Of a DNA stretch of 64,000 bases, positions 23,421 through 34,200 are shown one piece after another; the first letter of the stretch is position 1; each line of letters opens with the position of its first letter. The position numbers and the translations under genes were made by a program. Below the pieces are notes generated by a model, which saw only the letters and a program-made list of their open reading frames with translations, searched no databases and was not told where the DNA came from. This DNA comes from Drosophila miranda (taxonomy: Eukaryota > Arthropoda > Insecta > Diptera > Drosophilidae), in contig NC_046674.1 of the NCBI RefSeq assembly GCF_003369915.1, positions 12,586,001 to 12,650,000 on the forward strand, written 5' to 3'.

Positions 23421-23944
23421 ATGGCAGGACAAGGCTACCAAATCAGCGAGATCGATGGGGACCTTTTCTCGGCTCCCAAGACGCACTCGCTGGCCCATTG
23501 CGTGGGCGCTGATTTGGCCATGGGCGCGGGCATAGCTGTGAAATTCAAGGAGGTCTACGGCAAGGTCGATGAGCTGCGTGCCCAGAAGGCGGCCAGCGGT
23601 GATGTGGCTGTGCTCAAGGACAATGAGCGCTATATTTACTATCTGGTGACGAAGCCACAAAGCTGGGGAAAACCCACATACGAGTCCCTGCAGTCCTCTC
23701 TGGAGCAGATGCGCGAACACATGGTAAGTGCCTTACACTAACTTTTTGATCTATTCTGTGCTAATGAATCTGGAATCCCTTCGCGCAGCGCAAGAACAAC
23801 GTAAAGCAGCTGGCCATACCGCGCATCGGGTGCGGCATTGATGGCTTGGAATGGGAGAAGGTGAGCGGCGTGCTGGAGTACGTGTTCGGGCAGGAGCCGC
23901 TGGAGATTGTGGTCTACAACTTTGTGCCCCCGCCAAGCCAATAA
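23421..23944 (+). CDS. Single-macrodomain ADP-ribose glycohydrolase, OARD1/TARG1-like
   Basis: Exons 23421-23723 and 23789-23944, phase 0, give 152 aa, the same length as human OARD1. An in-frame Met at 23361 would add 20 residues; I chose 23421 because MAGQGYQISEIDGDLFSAPK aligns with the family's usual start. The protein keeps the whole active site pattern: GDLFSAPKTHSLAHCVGADL, LAMGAGIAVKF, YYLVTKPQSWGKPTYESL (Lys) and IPRIGCGIDGLEW (Asp). Family knowledge: it removes ADP-ribose linked to Glu/Asp side chains and deacylates O-acetyl-ADP-ribose in the nucleus and cytosol. It is the best candidate for the active enzyme of this three-gene cluster. Confidence 0.9.
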
Positions 23945-23979
23945 GAAGTTCACTTACTACGTTTTCAACATGATCCCGT

Positions 23980-24560
23980 TTACTCTTTGGCTGCGCCTGG
24001 TACATAATTGTATACAACTAGTTCAATAGCATCCGATTGGAAAATCTCGCAGACCATTTCTTTCACTTTATTCCAAGAGAGTCCGTCCAGGCCGCACCCA
24101 ATGCGGGGCATAGCCAGCTTGTGGACATTGTGGGCAATCTGAGAGAGGGGGCATGGTGTGGGTGAACAAATTGGGGAAGAGATTAGAGCATAGTTTCCAC
24201 TCACCATATGCTGCCGCATGGCGGTCAAGGAGCTGTGGAGAAGCTGATAGGTGGGCTTGCCCCAGCTCGTTTGCTTGGTAACGAGATTGTAGACGAAACG
24301 CTCCTTATCCTTTAGGATGGCCACACCGCCAGGCTGGACATTCTGCCTCTGCAAAGTCAGTAGCTGGCCAAATTTGGTGCTGAAGAGTTGCATAAAATGG
24401 TTAATTTTGTGTTCTGCGAAGCAAAATGTAGGACATACCGAAACTTGATGGCGATCCCTTTGCCCATACGCAAGTCGGCGGCTACGCAATGGCACATGGA
24501 ATAGTCGGCCTTAACGCTGAATAAGTCCCCATTCACTTCTTTATAAGTAAAACCTGACAT
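23980..24560 (-). CDS. Single-macrodomain protein, OARD1/TARG1-like, inverted copy
   Basis: Exons 24560-24439, 24379-24205 and 24138-23980, with consistent phases, give 151 aa. It reads MSGFTYKEVNGDLFSVKADY, then RMGKGIAIKF (Ala of the loop replaced by Lys), FVYNLVTKQTSWGKPTYQLL and LAMPRIGCGLDGLSWNKVK. The catalytic Lys and Asp positions are kept. It is convergent with the preceding copy (35 bp between stop codons) and divergent from park (200 bp between start codons). The additional intron after the glycine loop distinguishes it from the neighbouring plus-strand copy. Confidence 0.88.
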
Positions 24561-24760
24561 TTCTACCAAATTAATCCAAAATTCCAAACAGCCCGTGGCT
24601 GCATACAAAAAACTTAGTTTCAATTGCGCGCAAATACGTGTTGCCGCTTCGCAGCGAATGGCAAACACCACAAAGCGGTACAAACAGCTGACTGTGACGA
24701 TATTTTACACAGTGTGCAACACCTTTACAACACTGCATCGACTATCTGATAACAAAACAA
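24561..24760. promoter_or_regulatory. Compact bidirectional promoter, macro gene and park
   Basis: Only 200 bp separate the two start codons. It contains an E-box (CAGCTG) next to a GACTGTGACG stretch and no TATA box at a usual position. Both genes must start transcription here. Confidence 0.5.
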
Positions 24761-26530
24761 ATGAGTTTTATATTCGAATTAATTACTTCATTTGTGCGCA
24801 AAATGCTGGAGCTGCTGACATTTGGGGGTAAGACATTGAAAAACACGCTTAAAATCTATGTAAAAACAAACACTGGCCGCACGCTGACGGTGAACTTGGA
24901 GCCGCAGTGGGACATCAAAAATGTGAAAGAATTGGTGGCTCCGCAGCTGGGACTGCAGCCGGAGGAGGTGAAAATCATATTTGCCGGCAAAGAGCTAAGT
25001 GATGCAACCACCATAATGGTAGGCTAGTGGCTGACACCATATTGATATACTAATCGCCTTTACTTTTAGTAGCAATGCGATCTGGGCCAGCAAAGTACAT
25101 TGCACGCAATTCGCATGCGACCGCCCACTATACAGCGGGAGAAACTTCTTTCCATGTCGTTTGAGGAGGAGGAGCCCACAGGGACACCAACCGAAGAAGC
25201 CTCCAAGCCGCTTAACGAAACCCTGCTGGATTTACAGCTGGAGAACGATGAGCGACTAAACATCACCGACGAATGTGGGCAACAGGTGGTCCCGTCATGG
25301 AATTTCTTAATAAACTGTGTCTATATCTTCAAGATCGAGTCCGTGCCAAGGCCCACTTCTTTGTGCACTGCGGGCAGTGCGATAAGTTGTGCAACGGCAA
25401 GCTCCGAGTACGCTGCTCGCTCTGCAAGGGAGGCGCCTTCACAGTACATCGCGATCCCGAATGCTGGGACGATGTTCTCAAGCCCCGACGCATACCCGGA
25501 CACTGTGAGAGCCTGGAGATCGCCTGTGTTGACAATGCGGCTGGCGACCCGCCCTATGCCGAGTTCTATTTCAAGTGCGCTGAGCACGTCTCGGGCGGAG
25601 AAAAGGACTTCGCGGCGCCACTTAATTTAATTAAAAACAATATCAAAGATGTGCCCTGCCTGGCATGCACGGATGTAAGGTCGGTAAAAACTGGTTCCTG
25701 TTTTAAATCAAATGGCCATTAAGTTGTTTCTTTGCAGTGAAACTGTTTTGGTCTTCCCCTGCGCTGCCCAGCACGTCACCTGTATTGACTGTTTTCGGCA
25801 ATATTGCCGTTCGCGTCTCGGCGAACGCCAGTTCATGCCCCATCCGGACTTTGGCTACACTCTGCCTTGTCCTGCTGGCTGTGAGCACTCGTTTATTGAG
25901 GAAATCCATCACTTTAAGCTGCTGACACGCGAGGAGTACGATCGGTATCAGCGATTTGCCACAGAGGAGTATGTGCTGCAGGCTGGCGGCGTTCTCTGCC
26001 CACAGCCGGGATGCGGCATGGGATTGCTCGTGGACCCCGACTGCCGCAAGGTGACCTGTCAAAATGGCTGTGGTTATGTGTTCTGTCGCAACTGCCTGCA
26101 GGGCTATCATATTGGGGATTGTCTGCCCAACGGGGGCAGTACCAGTGCCCCCAACTCCTGCGAGTACGCCGTGGACCCGAATGTAAGCATTTTTGTTTGG
26201 CACAAACCACTGTGTGATTGTGTAATCGTTTGTGTTCCTAGCGCGCGGCCGAGGCTCGCTGGGAGGAGGCCACCAACGTCACCATCAAAGTCAGTACCAA
26301 GCCCTGTCCAAAATGTCGAACGCCCACTGAGCGCGATGGTAAGTGCTGGAGCCAAGACACAAGTCGACAGATTTACGTAAATCCCATACCTCACATGCAC
26401 GTATTTCTCTACTCTTCCAGGCGGCTGCATGCACATGGTCTGCACACGCGCTGGCTGCGGCTTCGAGTGGTGCTGGGTCTGTCAGACGGAGTGGACCCGT
26501 GACTGCATGGGCGCCCACTGGTTTGGCTGA
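24761..26530 (+). CDS. park: Parkin, RBR E3 ubiquitin ligase
   Basis: Six exons, 24761-25018, 25073-25274, 25334-25679, 25738-26182, 26242-26338 and 26421-26530, give 485 aa with matching phases. The order is: ubiquitin-like domain (~30-95, [20 protein letters not shown]), linker, RING0 ([20 protein letters not shown]), RING1 ([23 protein letters not shown]), in-between RING ([28 protein letters not shown]) and RING2 ([19 protein letters not shown]). RING2 contains the transthiolation Cys in GGCMHM. It ends GAHWFG as parkins do. Established role: with Pink1 it ubiquitinates outer-membrane proteins of damaged mitochondria and triggers mitophagy. Intron 1 ends in a tandem acceptor TAGTAG; only the second AG keeps the frame. 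Confidence 0.97.
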
Positions 26531-27980
26531 GGATTCACCAAGTGCATCCTTGATATGCGTTTATTCCGTGTTTCGTTTGTTGACTATTTCTAAATTTCCG
26601 ACCTTTCGAGTACGAGTAAAAACTTTTTGCAAGCAGAGCACCCTGTTTGTTGTCTACACAATCAATAGCAGAAACACCCTTGACTGGGATCCGACTGGAT
26701 TCGCACCCATCTCCATCTGCAACTCCATCCTACCCCACTGTAATCCTCCGTTGCGTGCGCACACTTTGTTTACGTTTTTTTTTCCCTGTCACCTCCCACA
26801 AATATTTTGAGGGCTTTCCTCTTTCGGTTTACTGTCGGAAGCAAGCGGAAACCGCAACAAACACGTGCACTGGGCCGCAGAGAGAGAGAGAGAGATAGCT
26901 GAGAGTGCGCAGTGGCCAGGAGACGGGAGAGTCCTCAAGAAACTCAGGCGCGTAGCCAGAAGTGGACACCATAAGAATTGATTTCGTTTTTAAGGCGGTT
27001 CTGTCTATCTGAAATTTGTTGGTAGCTTTCAGTAGGGAACCATGCCTGTAACTATTGCTGTAAGGGATGGATGAATGCACCCCTGCTACTATAATCAATA
27101 GCGCACACCTCACCTATACCCAACTCATAATAATCCTATAGGTGCTATCTTTCAGGTTGACTTTCCACCTTTTGGCTTATCGGTCATCTGAGGTCGGGGC
27201 CCGCGAAATGCCGCAGGGGTTCAGTGGCCAAATAATTTGCGGGTAGCTTCGCTTAAAGCTCTGTTCGTGCGGCTGCCCCGGAAAGCGTGCTACGGCTTTG
27301 CATATTGATGCCAGTCTGTTCCGTTCCTATCCCGGACATCGATAAATCGAGCCTATACATACCTCGTGCCTCGTGTGTGCCTCATAAACATTCAAAACGT
27401 GGGAAACCCCCAAACGGGAATTTTGCGAACATTTTCCCTGCGCACTTGCTTTCTCTATCTCTCTCTATCTCTCTCTGTCTCTCTCTCTCTCTCTATCTAT
27501 CACTTGCTACCGCGCGTTGCAAGTAATATGACGGTCTAGATACCGCTCTGTTTTTGTTTGGTTTCTGTTTTGTGCTCTAATTCGTAAGCAAAGCAAAGTG
27601 AATAAATTCAAAATTTTGGAGAGCGATAGCGAGAGAGCGCCAGCAGCCCCAAAGTGCAACCACACTCTCAACTTGATGCTCGGCTAGCTGTCCCGCGCAT
27701 GTGGCAGCTTGCCATCGAATCGGGTCACATAGCTCTACTACGAGCACGAGCATGTGCCTCTGCTGGGCTCGGGGTTCCGTACCGTACCCAGTGCAGCTGC
27801 GAGCTGTGCCGTTTACTGTTGTCGCTTGGCTCGTCTCGTACTTTTTTGCTCCTTTTTCAGCTGCCACCACGTCTTTTGCCAGCTTTTCTTGTTCTTGCCA
27901 CAGGGGACTTCGGTCGCCCGTTCGCCATTCGCCACACGCCATTCGCCGTTCGCCGTTCGCCGTGTTGCAGGGCCTTCGGT
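26531..27980. other. Intergenic region downstream of park
   Basis: It holds the park 3' region and CT/TC simple repeats (near 27450-27500, 26880-26896). I found no coding exon. Nested copies of CGCCATTCGC-type sequence lie at 27920-27965, just upstream of the promoter at 27982. Confidence 0.5.
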
Positions 27981-27981
27981 G

Positions 27982-28018
27982 TATAAATGGAAGCGCGCCA
28001 CCGTATCGCATTTCAGTC
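27982..28018 (+). promoter_or_regulatory. TATA + initiator core promoter
   Basis: TATAAA begins at 27982 and a perfect initiator TCAGTC lies at 28013-28018, placing the start at A28015, 33 bp from the first T of the TATA box. This is a textbook focused fly promoter reading right. The nearest plausible target is the His/Gln-rich gene starting at 31286, through an untranslated leader exon. Confidence 0.65.
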
Positions 28019-28089
28019 TACGTCGGACTTTCGCGCGCGCCACACATGCTGCGTATACGTAACGTTTGGCTACACTTCAGCAGCGTAGG

Positions 28090-30940
28090 TGGGCCTTTTT
28101 TTTATCAGAGCAACACCACCGCCGCCGTGCGGCACTCTGGGAAGTGTGGTGTCCTCTGCTCTGCCACAGAGCTGATCATTTGGACACACGGCCACTCTTC
28201 TTCACGGACGCTCTTCGATTTTTCCGCGAGAGTGCCGAAGAGAGAGCGCTGCCTGGCCGTGCTTCAGGGCCATTGTGAACGGTTTTGTGGCAACATTTGA
28301 AAATGTAACGGTATTTTTTTTCATGTGAAAACGGAAGCAAGAGTTTTTGCTTAAATATTTGTGATGTGAAATGAACTAAGCCCAGAAAACAATAACAAAA
28401 CCAAAAGGAACTGGCTTAAGAAGTTCAAAAAAACAACTTTCAAATAAATTCGAATATCAAGAGAATAGTTTGAACCATTCAGGAGTGGATTTCACATTGG
28501 ATATTTGGTAAATAGCAATTTGTGTTAAAATTATTCACAAAAATATAAATCGTATTAGCAAAAAAACGAAAATGTATTTTTTGGGTAGCCAACGTATTTT
28601 CTTTGGTACATCTAGAACATGCTGAGATTCTCCCACGCTCATGCAATCCTGCCCCAATTATTGAAATCCATCATCGACAACAGCAGTGGTGGATGCAGGG
28701 GCAGCTGCAGGGGCAGCAACTCAATTAAAATGAGAAAGTTGCGCTGCATACATTCACACTCATTCAGTCGCTTTCCATATTCCCCAACTCGTCAGCTCGC
28801 CAGCTTGAGTGCCTCCCCGTTAGGCACGTTGCACATACGCAGCGTGTGACGTGACGCAGGACCCGTGTACACCACCCAGGAGCGGGTGCTGCTTCTGAAA
28901 TTCAAAAGTACAGAAAACACAAGCGTCGAGCGTAGACGGTGGCAGCGGTGGCAGACCAAAAACCCGTCTCGGGCTGCTGTTTTTATTGATTTATGTACGG
29001 GTACAGTGGGAGGCTGTTGCTGTTGCCACTGCTGCTGTTGTGTCGCACTGTCCCAAAACAGAGCAAAGAGCACAAAAAAAAAAAAAGAAAAAGGAAAAAG
29101 GAACCACCAATACATAAATGGAGACACCGACAGCAGCACCAGCACCAGTACAAGCACAAGCACGGGGTGTGTTTGGAACACGCAGCATCTCGCCATTTAC
29201 ATTTCTACCTCGTGCTCAACTTCCGTTTCCTGCTGCTCACTTGCCACTGCCACTGCCACCAGCCTCTTGCTCCCGCCGTTGCTGCAGGAGAGTGCCAGAG
29301 AGTGGCGCGCCAGTCTAGGGTCCACCCTGGCAGGACTGATTGCAGTTGCTTAACGTATTTCGAGGCTCATTTCATTTACGGCTCACACACATTGTTCCTT
29401 TGGCGCGCACCTAACCCTTTTTGGGTAGCGCGAAAAGCTCGCTCTCTTCTCACCCATCCCTCAGCTCTCATTGAAGCTCTCTCTCTCTCATTCTCCGCTA
29501 TGCTCTCTGCCGGCAAGCAAGGACCCGCTCTCTCTCGCTGCCTCGCTCTCTCGGCCAGCTTGTGTTTACATTGATTATGTTATCCACTCTCTGCCCCCAT
29601 GTTTGACTTTGCTAATAGAGTTGTCCTCCGCCCAATCCACCGCCCCCTGACTTGCTAATTTTCTGCCAGGACATCATCAACATCTTCATCATCATCATCG
29701 TCATCAGCGTCACCGAATCAATAAAGTTCCCACCCCAAACTCCCACACTCCCACACTCCCACACCTCCACACCCCCAATTGCCTTCAATTATATTTTGTT
29801 TTTGTCTTTTTTTTTTTGCACAAAAAGTTTATTAATCAATAAACGCACACGTCAAGCGCAAGCTTACAGACGCACACCAACAAATGTACCCATACACACA
29901 CACACATACACACAGATGTAATATATGTAATGTCCTGTGAGTGTGTGTGTGTGTGTGTGTGTTGTGTATGAGTGAAGCTGGTGAAAGACGCTTGGTGACG
30001 ACTTTGACTCTTCCCCCTGCCAGCACCGCCTTGCCAAGCTCTGTGCCCCCCTATCAATGGCCAGCCTCCTCTCCGGTTGTGTGTGCACTTTTGTGGCTCA
30101 TTAACGGCTTGCATGCGGCCAAAATGCATGCGGTTATTCATCCAGTCAGTCAGTCTATGGGTGCATGGCTCTCATGGGTGTGTGTGTGTGTGTATGGGGA
30201 GATGCGCTCGATAAGTTGAGTGGCTGTATGGCTGTTGTGGCCTGTTGTGGCTGTGGGTGCCACCCCACCGCCACCGCCACCGCCACCGCCACCATCACTG
30301 CTGCTGCCCGTGCGTGAGTGCAAAACAAACGGAATTTTGCGCATGGCTCATCAGGAGATGCACTCGGCACTCAGGTTGCCACTCTCCAACCGCCACTCAA
30401 TGGGCATCTTCAGCAGCCCCACAGCAGTGGCAGTGCCACCACATTTATACATACTCGTAATAACAGGGTCGGCATATTTGGCGAGTTTGCCGGCTCTCAT
30501 TAGCATATGGAATGCCTGGATTGCATTTGGTTGGCCTCAAGGATTCTCCGTTCAAGTAGCCTGCCTTTCTTCGATTGTTAAAGAGCGGGTTAAGGCAGCT
30601 GTGACTGGATGTTGCCTGGCTAGACGCCGAACACTTCTGGAATTGCTTCACTTATCTGTTAATCCCATTCCCATCCTCCTTCGGCATGGGCTAGGACCAG
30701 ACCACGTCTCGAGCATAAAAAGTTATTGGTCGAACGTTAATTGAATTGTCTCCCTCATTATTGCTCTGGCCCGGGCCAACTGTTTAACGATCACGCCCCG
30801 TTCCTTTTGCCACAATCATTCCCAATCCCAATACCGAACACATTTCCATTTCCTTGCCCAGTGAAGGTACGGCTTGGCACGGCAAGGCACTATCTTTCGT
30901 CTGATAATAAACCAACCCATTTTGCTCTCTTTCCCCGTTC
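28090..30940. other. Probable leader intron of the His/Gln-rich gene
   Basis: No recognisable coding exon. Contents are simple repeats: CT-rich tracts near 29480-29540, GT dinucleotides at 29941-29962, CCACCG repeats near 30267-30292, and A-rich runs. Several long open frames here are low-complexity and mutually overlapping. Confidence 0.45.
29940..29962. repeat. GT dinucleotide repeat
   Basis: About eleven GT units. A CA-rich stretch lies 50 bp upstream. Confidence 0.9.
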
Positions 30941-31161
30941 GTTGCAGGACAAAAGAAAACTGCAAGTGTGGCGAAAATTGATTCCAACATAAATAAAAGG
31001 CAGCCAAGCGTGGACAAGGCAGACAAGGACGCAACAAAAGCAGCAACAAGGATAGGCAGGGGGAAGGATTTCGGAGTGGCAGCGTAGTGTAGGTGGCCGA
31101 GCGAAAATCAATAAGAGACACATGTAAGAGGACACCACAGCGACGACGTTGACCAGGCAAT

Positions 31162-31236
31162 ATGGAAACCACCGCAAACGGGATGGGGCCGAGGACCACT
31201 AGCCCCTTGTTGTTGCTACGCGATGGTAGCCAATAG
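31162..31236 (+). CDS. Upstream ORF in the leader of the His/Gln-rich gene
   Basis: A 24-codon ORF (METTANGMGPRTTSPL...) starts in the leader exon, which opens after acceptor TTGCAG at 30947, and stops 49 bp before the main ATG. If translated it would reduce initiation at 31286. Conservation is unknown. Confidence 0.35.
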   Translation: METTANGMGPRTTSPLLLLRDGSQ

Positions 31237-31285
31237 GTAGGGAACTTTCGAACTTTCGTACTTTCGTGAGGTTGAAGCTCAGAAC

Positions 31286-34200
31286 ATGTCGGACCGATAC
31301 CAAGCCGGCTACTACGATCACCACCAGCATACTCATTCTCATTCTCATCATCCCCATCCGCATACGCATCCGCATCCGTATCCCCATCAGACAGCCATGT
31401 CGCACTATCCACCGCAGCCGTACAGATCGGGCTATCCTGGCTACCATCCCTATCCCAGCGGCTACAGCTATGGATCGGCCAGCTCTTCGTACATGCCCAA
31501 CTATTATCGCTATGCCGCCTATGCCTCGCCCCACTACAGCCAGCCGCACGCGCATCCGCACCAGGGAATGTTCACGCCCGCTGGCCAGCAGCTGATCCCC
31601 TCCAGCGTGCTGCACTATCCGCCCAGGTCGCATCCCCAGGCACATCCCTACCAGCATCAGCAGCAGCAGCAGCATCAACAGCAGCATCCGCAGCAGCAGC
31701 AGCAGCAGCCGCAGCCACAGCAGCCACAGCAGCATCAGCAGCAGTCCAGCTACGAGCAGCCGCCTCCCTCGCTGTACAGTTCTTCCGCCTCCAGTTCAGC
31801 CTACGGACAGACGAGAGGCTTTGGAGGCTATCCGGGACCCACGCCCCATTACGCGCCGCCAGGACGGTCGACAACACCAGCACCCAATCGAACAGTTCTG
31901 CCACCCAACTATCTAGAGCCAATCCGTGGCTACACAGAGCAGCATCAGCACCAGCACCAGCACCAGCACCAACAGTTGCCGCCGTCTGCCACACCGAAGC
32001 TGGAGGAATCGATGCCCGTAGAGCTGGAGGTGGAGGCAGGATCGCCAGCACAAAGGCTCACCACCTCGCCGCCCCTGATCAGCGCCACGGGCACCGACAG
32101 CGGGATCAGCAACTGCAGCACGCGGGCCAGGAGCGACAGCAGCCAGAGCACGCCCGTCTACAGCGGCGAGTATCCGGTGAATATGTCCGTGGAGTCGGCC
32201 TCCTGTGTGCCCTACCACTGTCCCGCCGAGCACGAGGAGGAGCCACAGCACCAGCAGCAGCCATCAATGGAGTCGGAGCCGGAGCTGGAGGAGAGCAAAG
32301 TGACAAGTGTCAGGGAGGCCCAGTCCGGCTCCACTCCGCTCGATATTCCGGGTAAGTTGTCAGCTTTTTAACACCGTTTTTTCTTACACTCTATTTAATT
32401 TGCAATTATGCGAGGGTGAGGGAGTATTGGTAAATTTATGCAAACATATGTCAGGGTAGATTATGTAACAAGTATTAAAGTCAGCCAACGGGTGGAATGG
32501 GGTGGAATGGGCTGCAATGGGGTGGGGTGGCAGCATGGGAGCAATTTACTTCCCCTGAAATCGACTGGGGATGGCACAGTGGGGCAGGAAACCTTTAAAG
32601 AACAGAACTTTTCAGCGGAGTCTAGCATTTAGAGTCTTGGGTTTTGGGTCTTGAAAAACATAAAATTCTCCCCACTGATTGGACAGATCCAAGCGCACCC
32701 ACTGTGCCGGCACAGTGCTAAGCTTGATTCTGCATGCAAATTAATGCAAGAACTGTCCATTCACATTGCCGTCATCGTTGTCAGCATGGCCGGAGTGTCG
32801 TCAACGACGGAGCGCCTGACAAGCGATGTCCGTCAGGCTTTTCCGCCAGCACGGAGACGGGGCCCGAGCTCTTGCCGAGTTTTGCCGTTTTGCAAACACT
32901 CAACCAATCAGCGTTGGTTAACTGCTGAAATACTTCCGCTTCCTGGCAGCGTGACTTACAGCCGATGTGGGTGGGACACAGGCACAGGCACAGCCAGAGG
33001 CACAACCAGAGGCAGAGCTAGAGGTAGATGGCTTGGCTTGGCTTGGCTGTGACGAGCCCACGTCATGGCGCTTTAAAGGTTTTCAAAAATTAGCTGTCTA
33101 TTTAGGCACGCGACGTGTTTTCCCCGAGAGCGCTCTCCCCCTGATGAGTTGCCTTTTAATTTTTGGGGTTTTTCTTGTTTGTCGTGTGTGCAAATCAATA
33201 ACTTAGCTCTGGATGTGCCCCCAGGTGAGAGGCGCTCGCTTCTCACAGCCCGTCCAGGCGGATGACAGCTTTTCTAAAATATTTCGCAAAGCAAACGAAC
33301 CCGTGGCTGAGTGTTAGTACATACGAGTATATATATGTGTGTGTTGGTGTTGGTATGGAGCTTCCTCGTTATCAATGGACGTTTGACTTACACACACATA
33401 CACACCCAAACCCACACCCACGACAGGGTATTCATGGGGTGTCTTTCCGTCTGTGTGTGCTTGTGTCTCTATTTGTATGAGTGAAATGTCATCACAACCA
33501 GCATGTAAATGAACTTTACAGCGTAATGCGGTGGTTGTTGTTGGTGGTGCCACACTTCTAACCCACCCACAAAGACACGCTCACACACACACACAGTACG
33601 CATACTATTAGAGAGACAGCTACACTCTGGAACATAGTGCAATAGCCAGGGCCCTAGCCCCCCCACACACACGTATTCGTACTCATATTAGGGCAAAAAT
33701 CAATGGCCGTTATGTCAAATAAATTGAGGGAAAATTTTAAATGAAAATCGTCGAGGAAACTACATGTGTAGATACATATTTTTACTTATCGATCAAGGTG
33801 ATTCAACACAGAGATCCAAAGGGGAAATTCTATGAAATTGTGCGCTTTAGGGATCCCTTGGGGGAGGCCCAACTTGCACATTAATTTGCAGCGACTTTGA
33901 ATGCATCGCAGTAACAGCAACGGCAACAACAGTCAAAACAGTCAAAACCGTAAACACGATTTGGGCACACGCCCGCCACCCCCGCCGAGTGGCATGCGCC
34001 GAAAAGTATGCTACAGTTTTTGTTGATTTCAGTTCCGTCTACGGCTGTGGCTTTGCCATGCCGCTCACGCAAACTGGCGCAAAAGTATGTGTGTGTGTGT
34101 GTGTGTATGTTAATGTGTATGTGTGGCACGTTCAACAAGTGCATGACGCGTTCGCTCTCTCTGAGGCTCTCACTCTCTCTCTCTCCCTGCCTCGCTCAAT

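Noticed and set aside
28015..28300. 199-aa plus-strand frame over the 28-kb promoter
   Set aside because: It starts upstream of the predicted transcription start and has no recognisable features.
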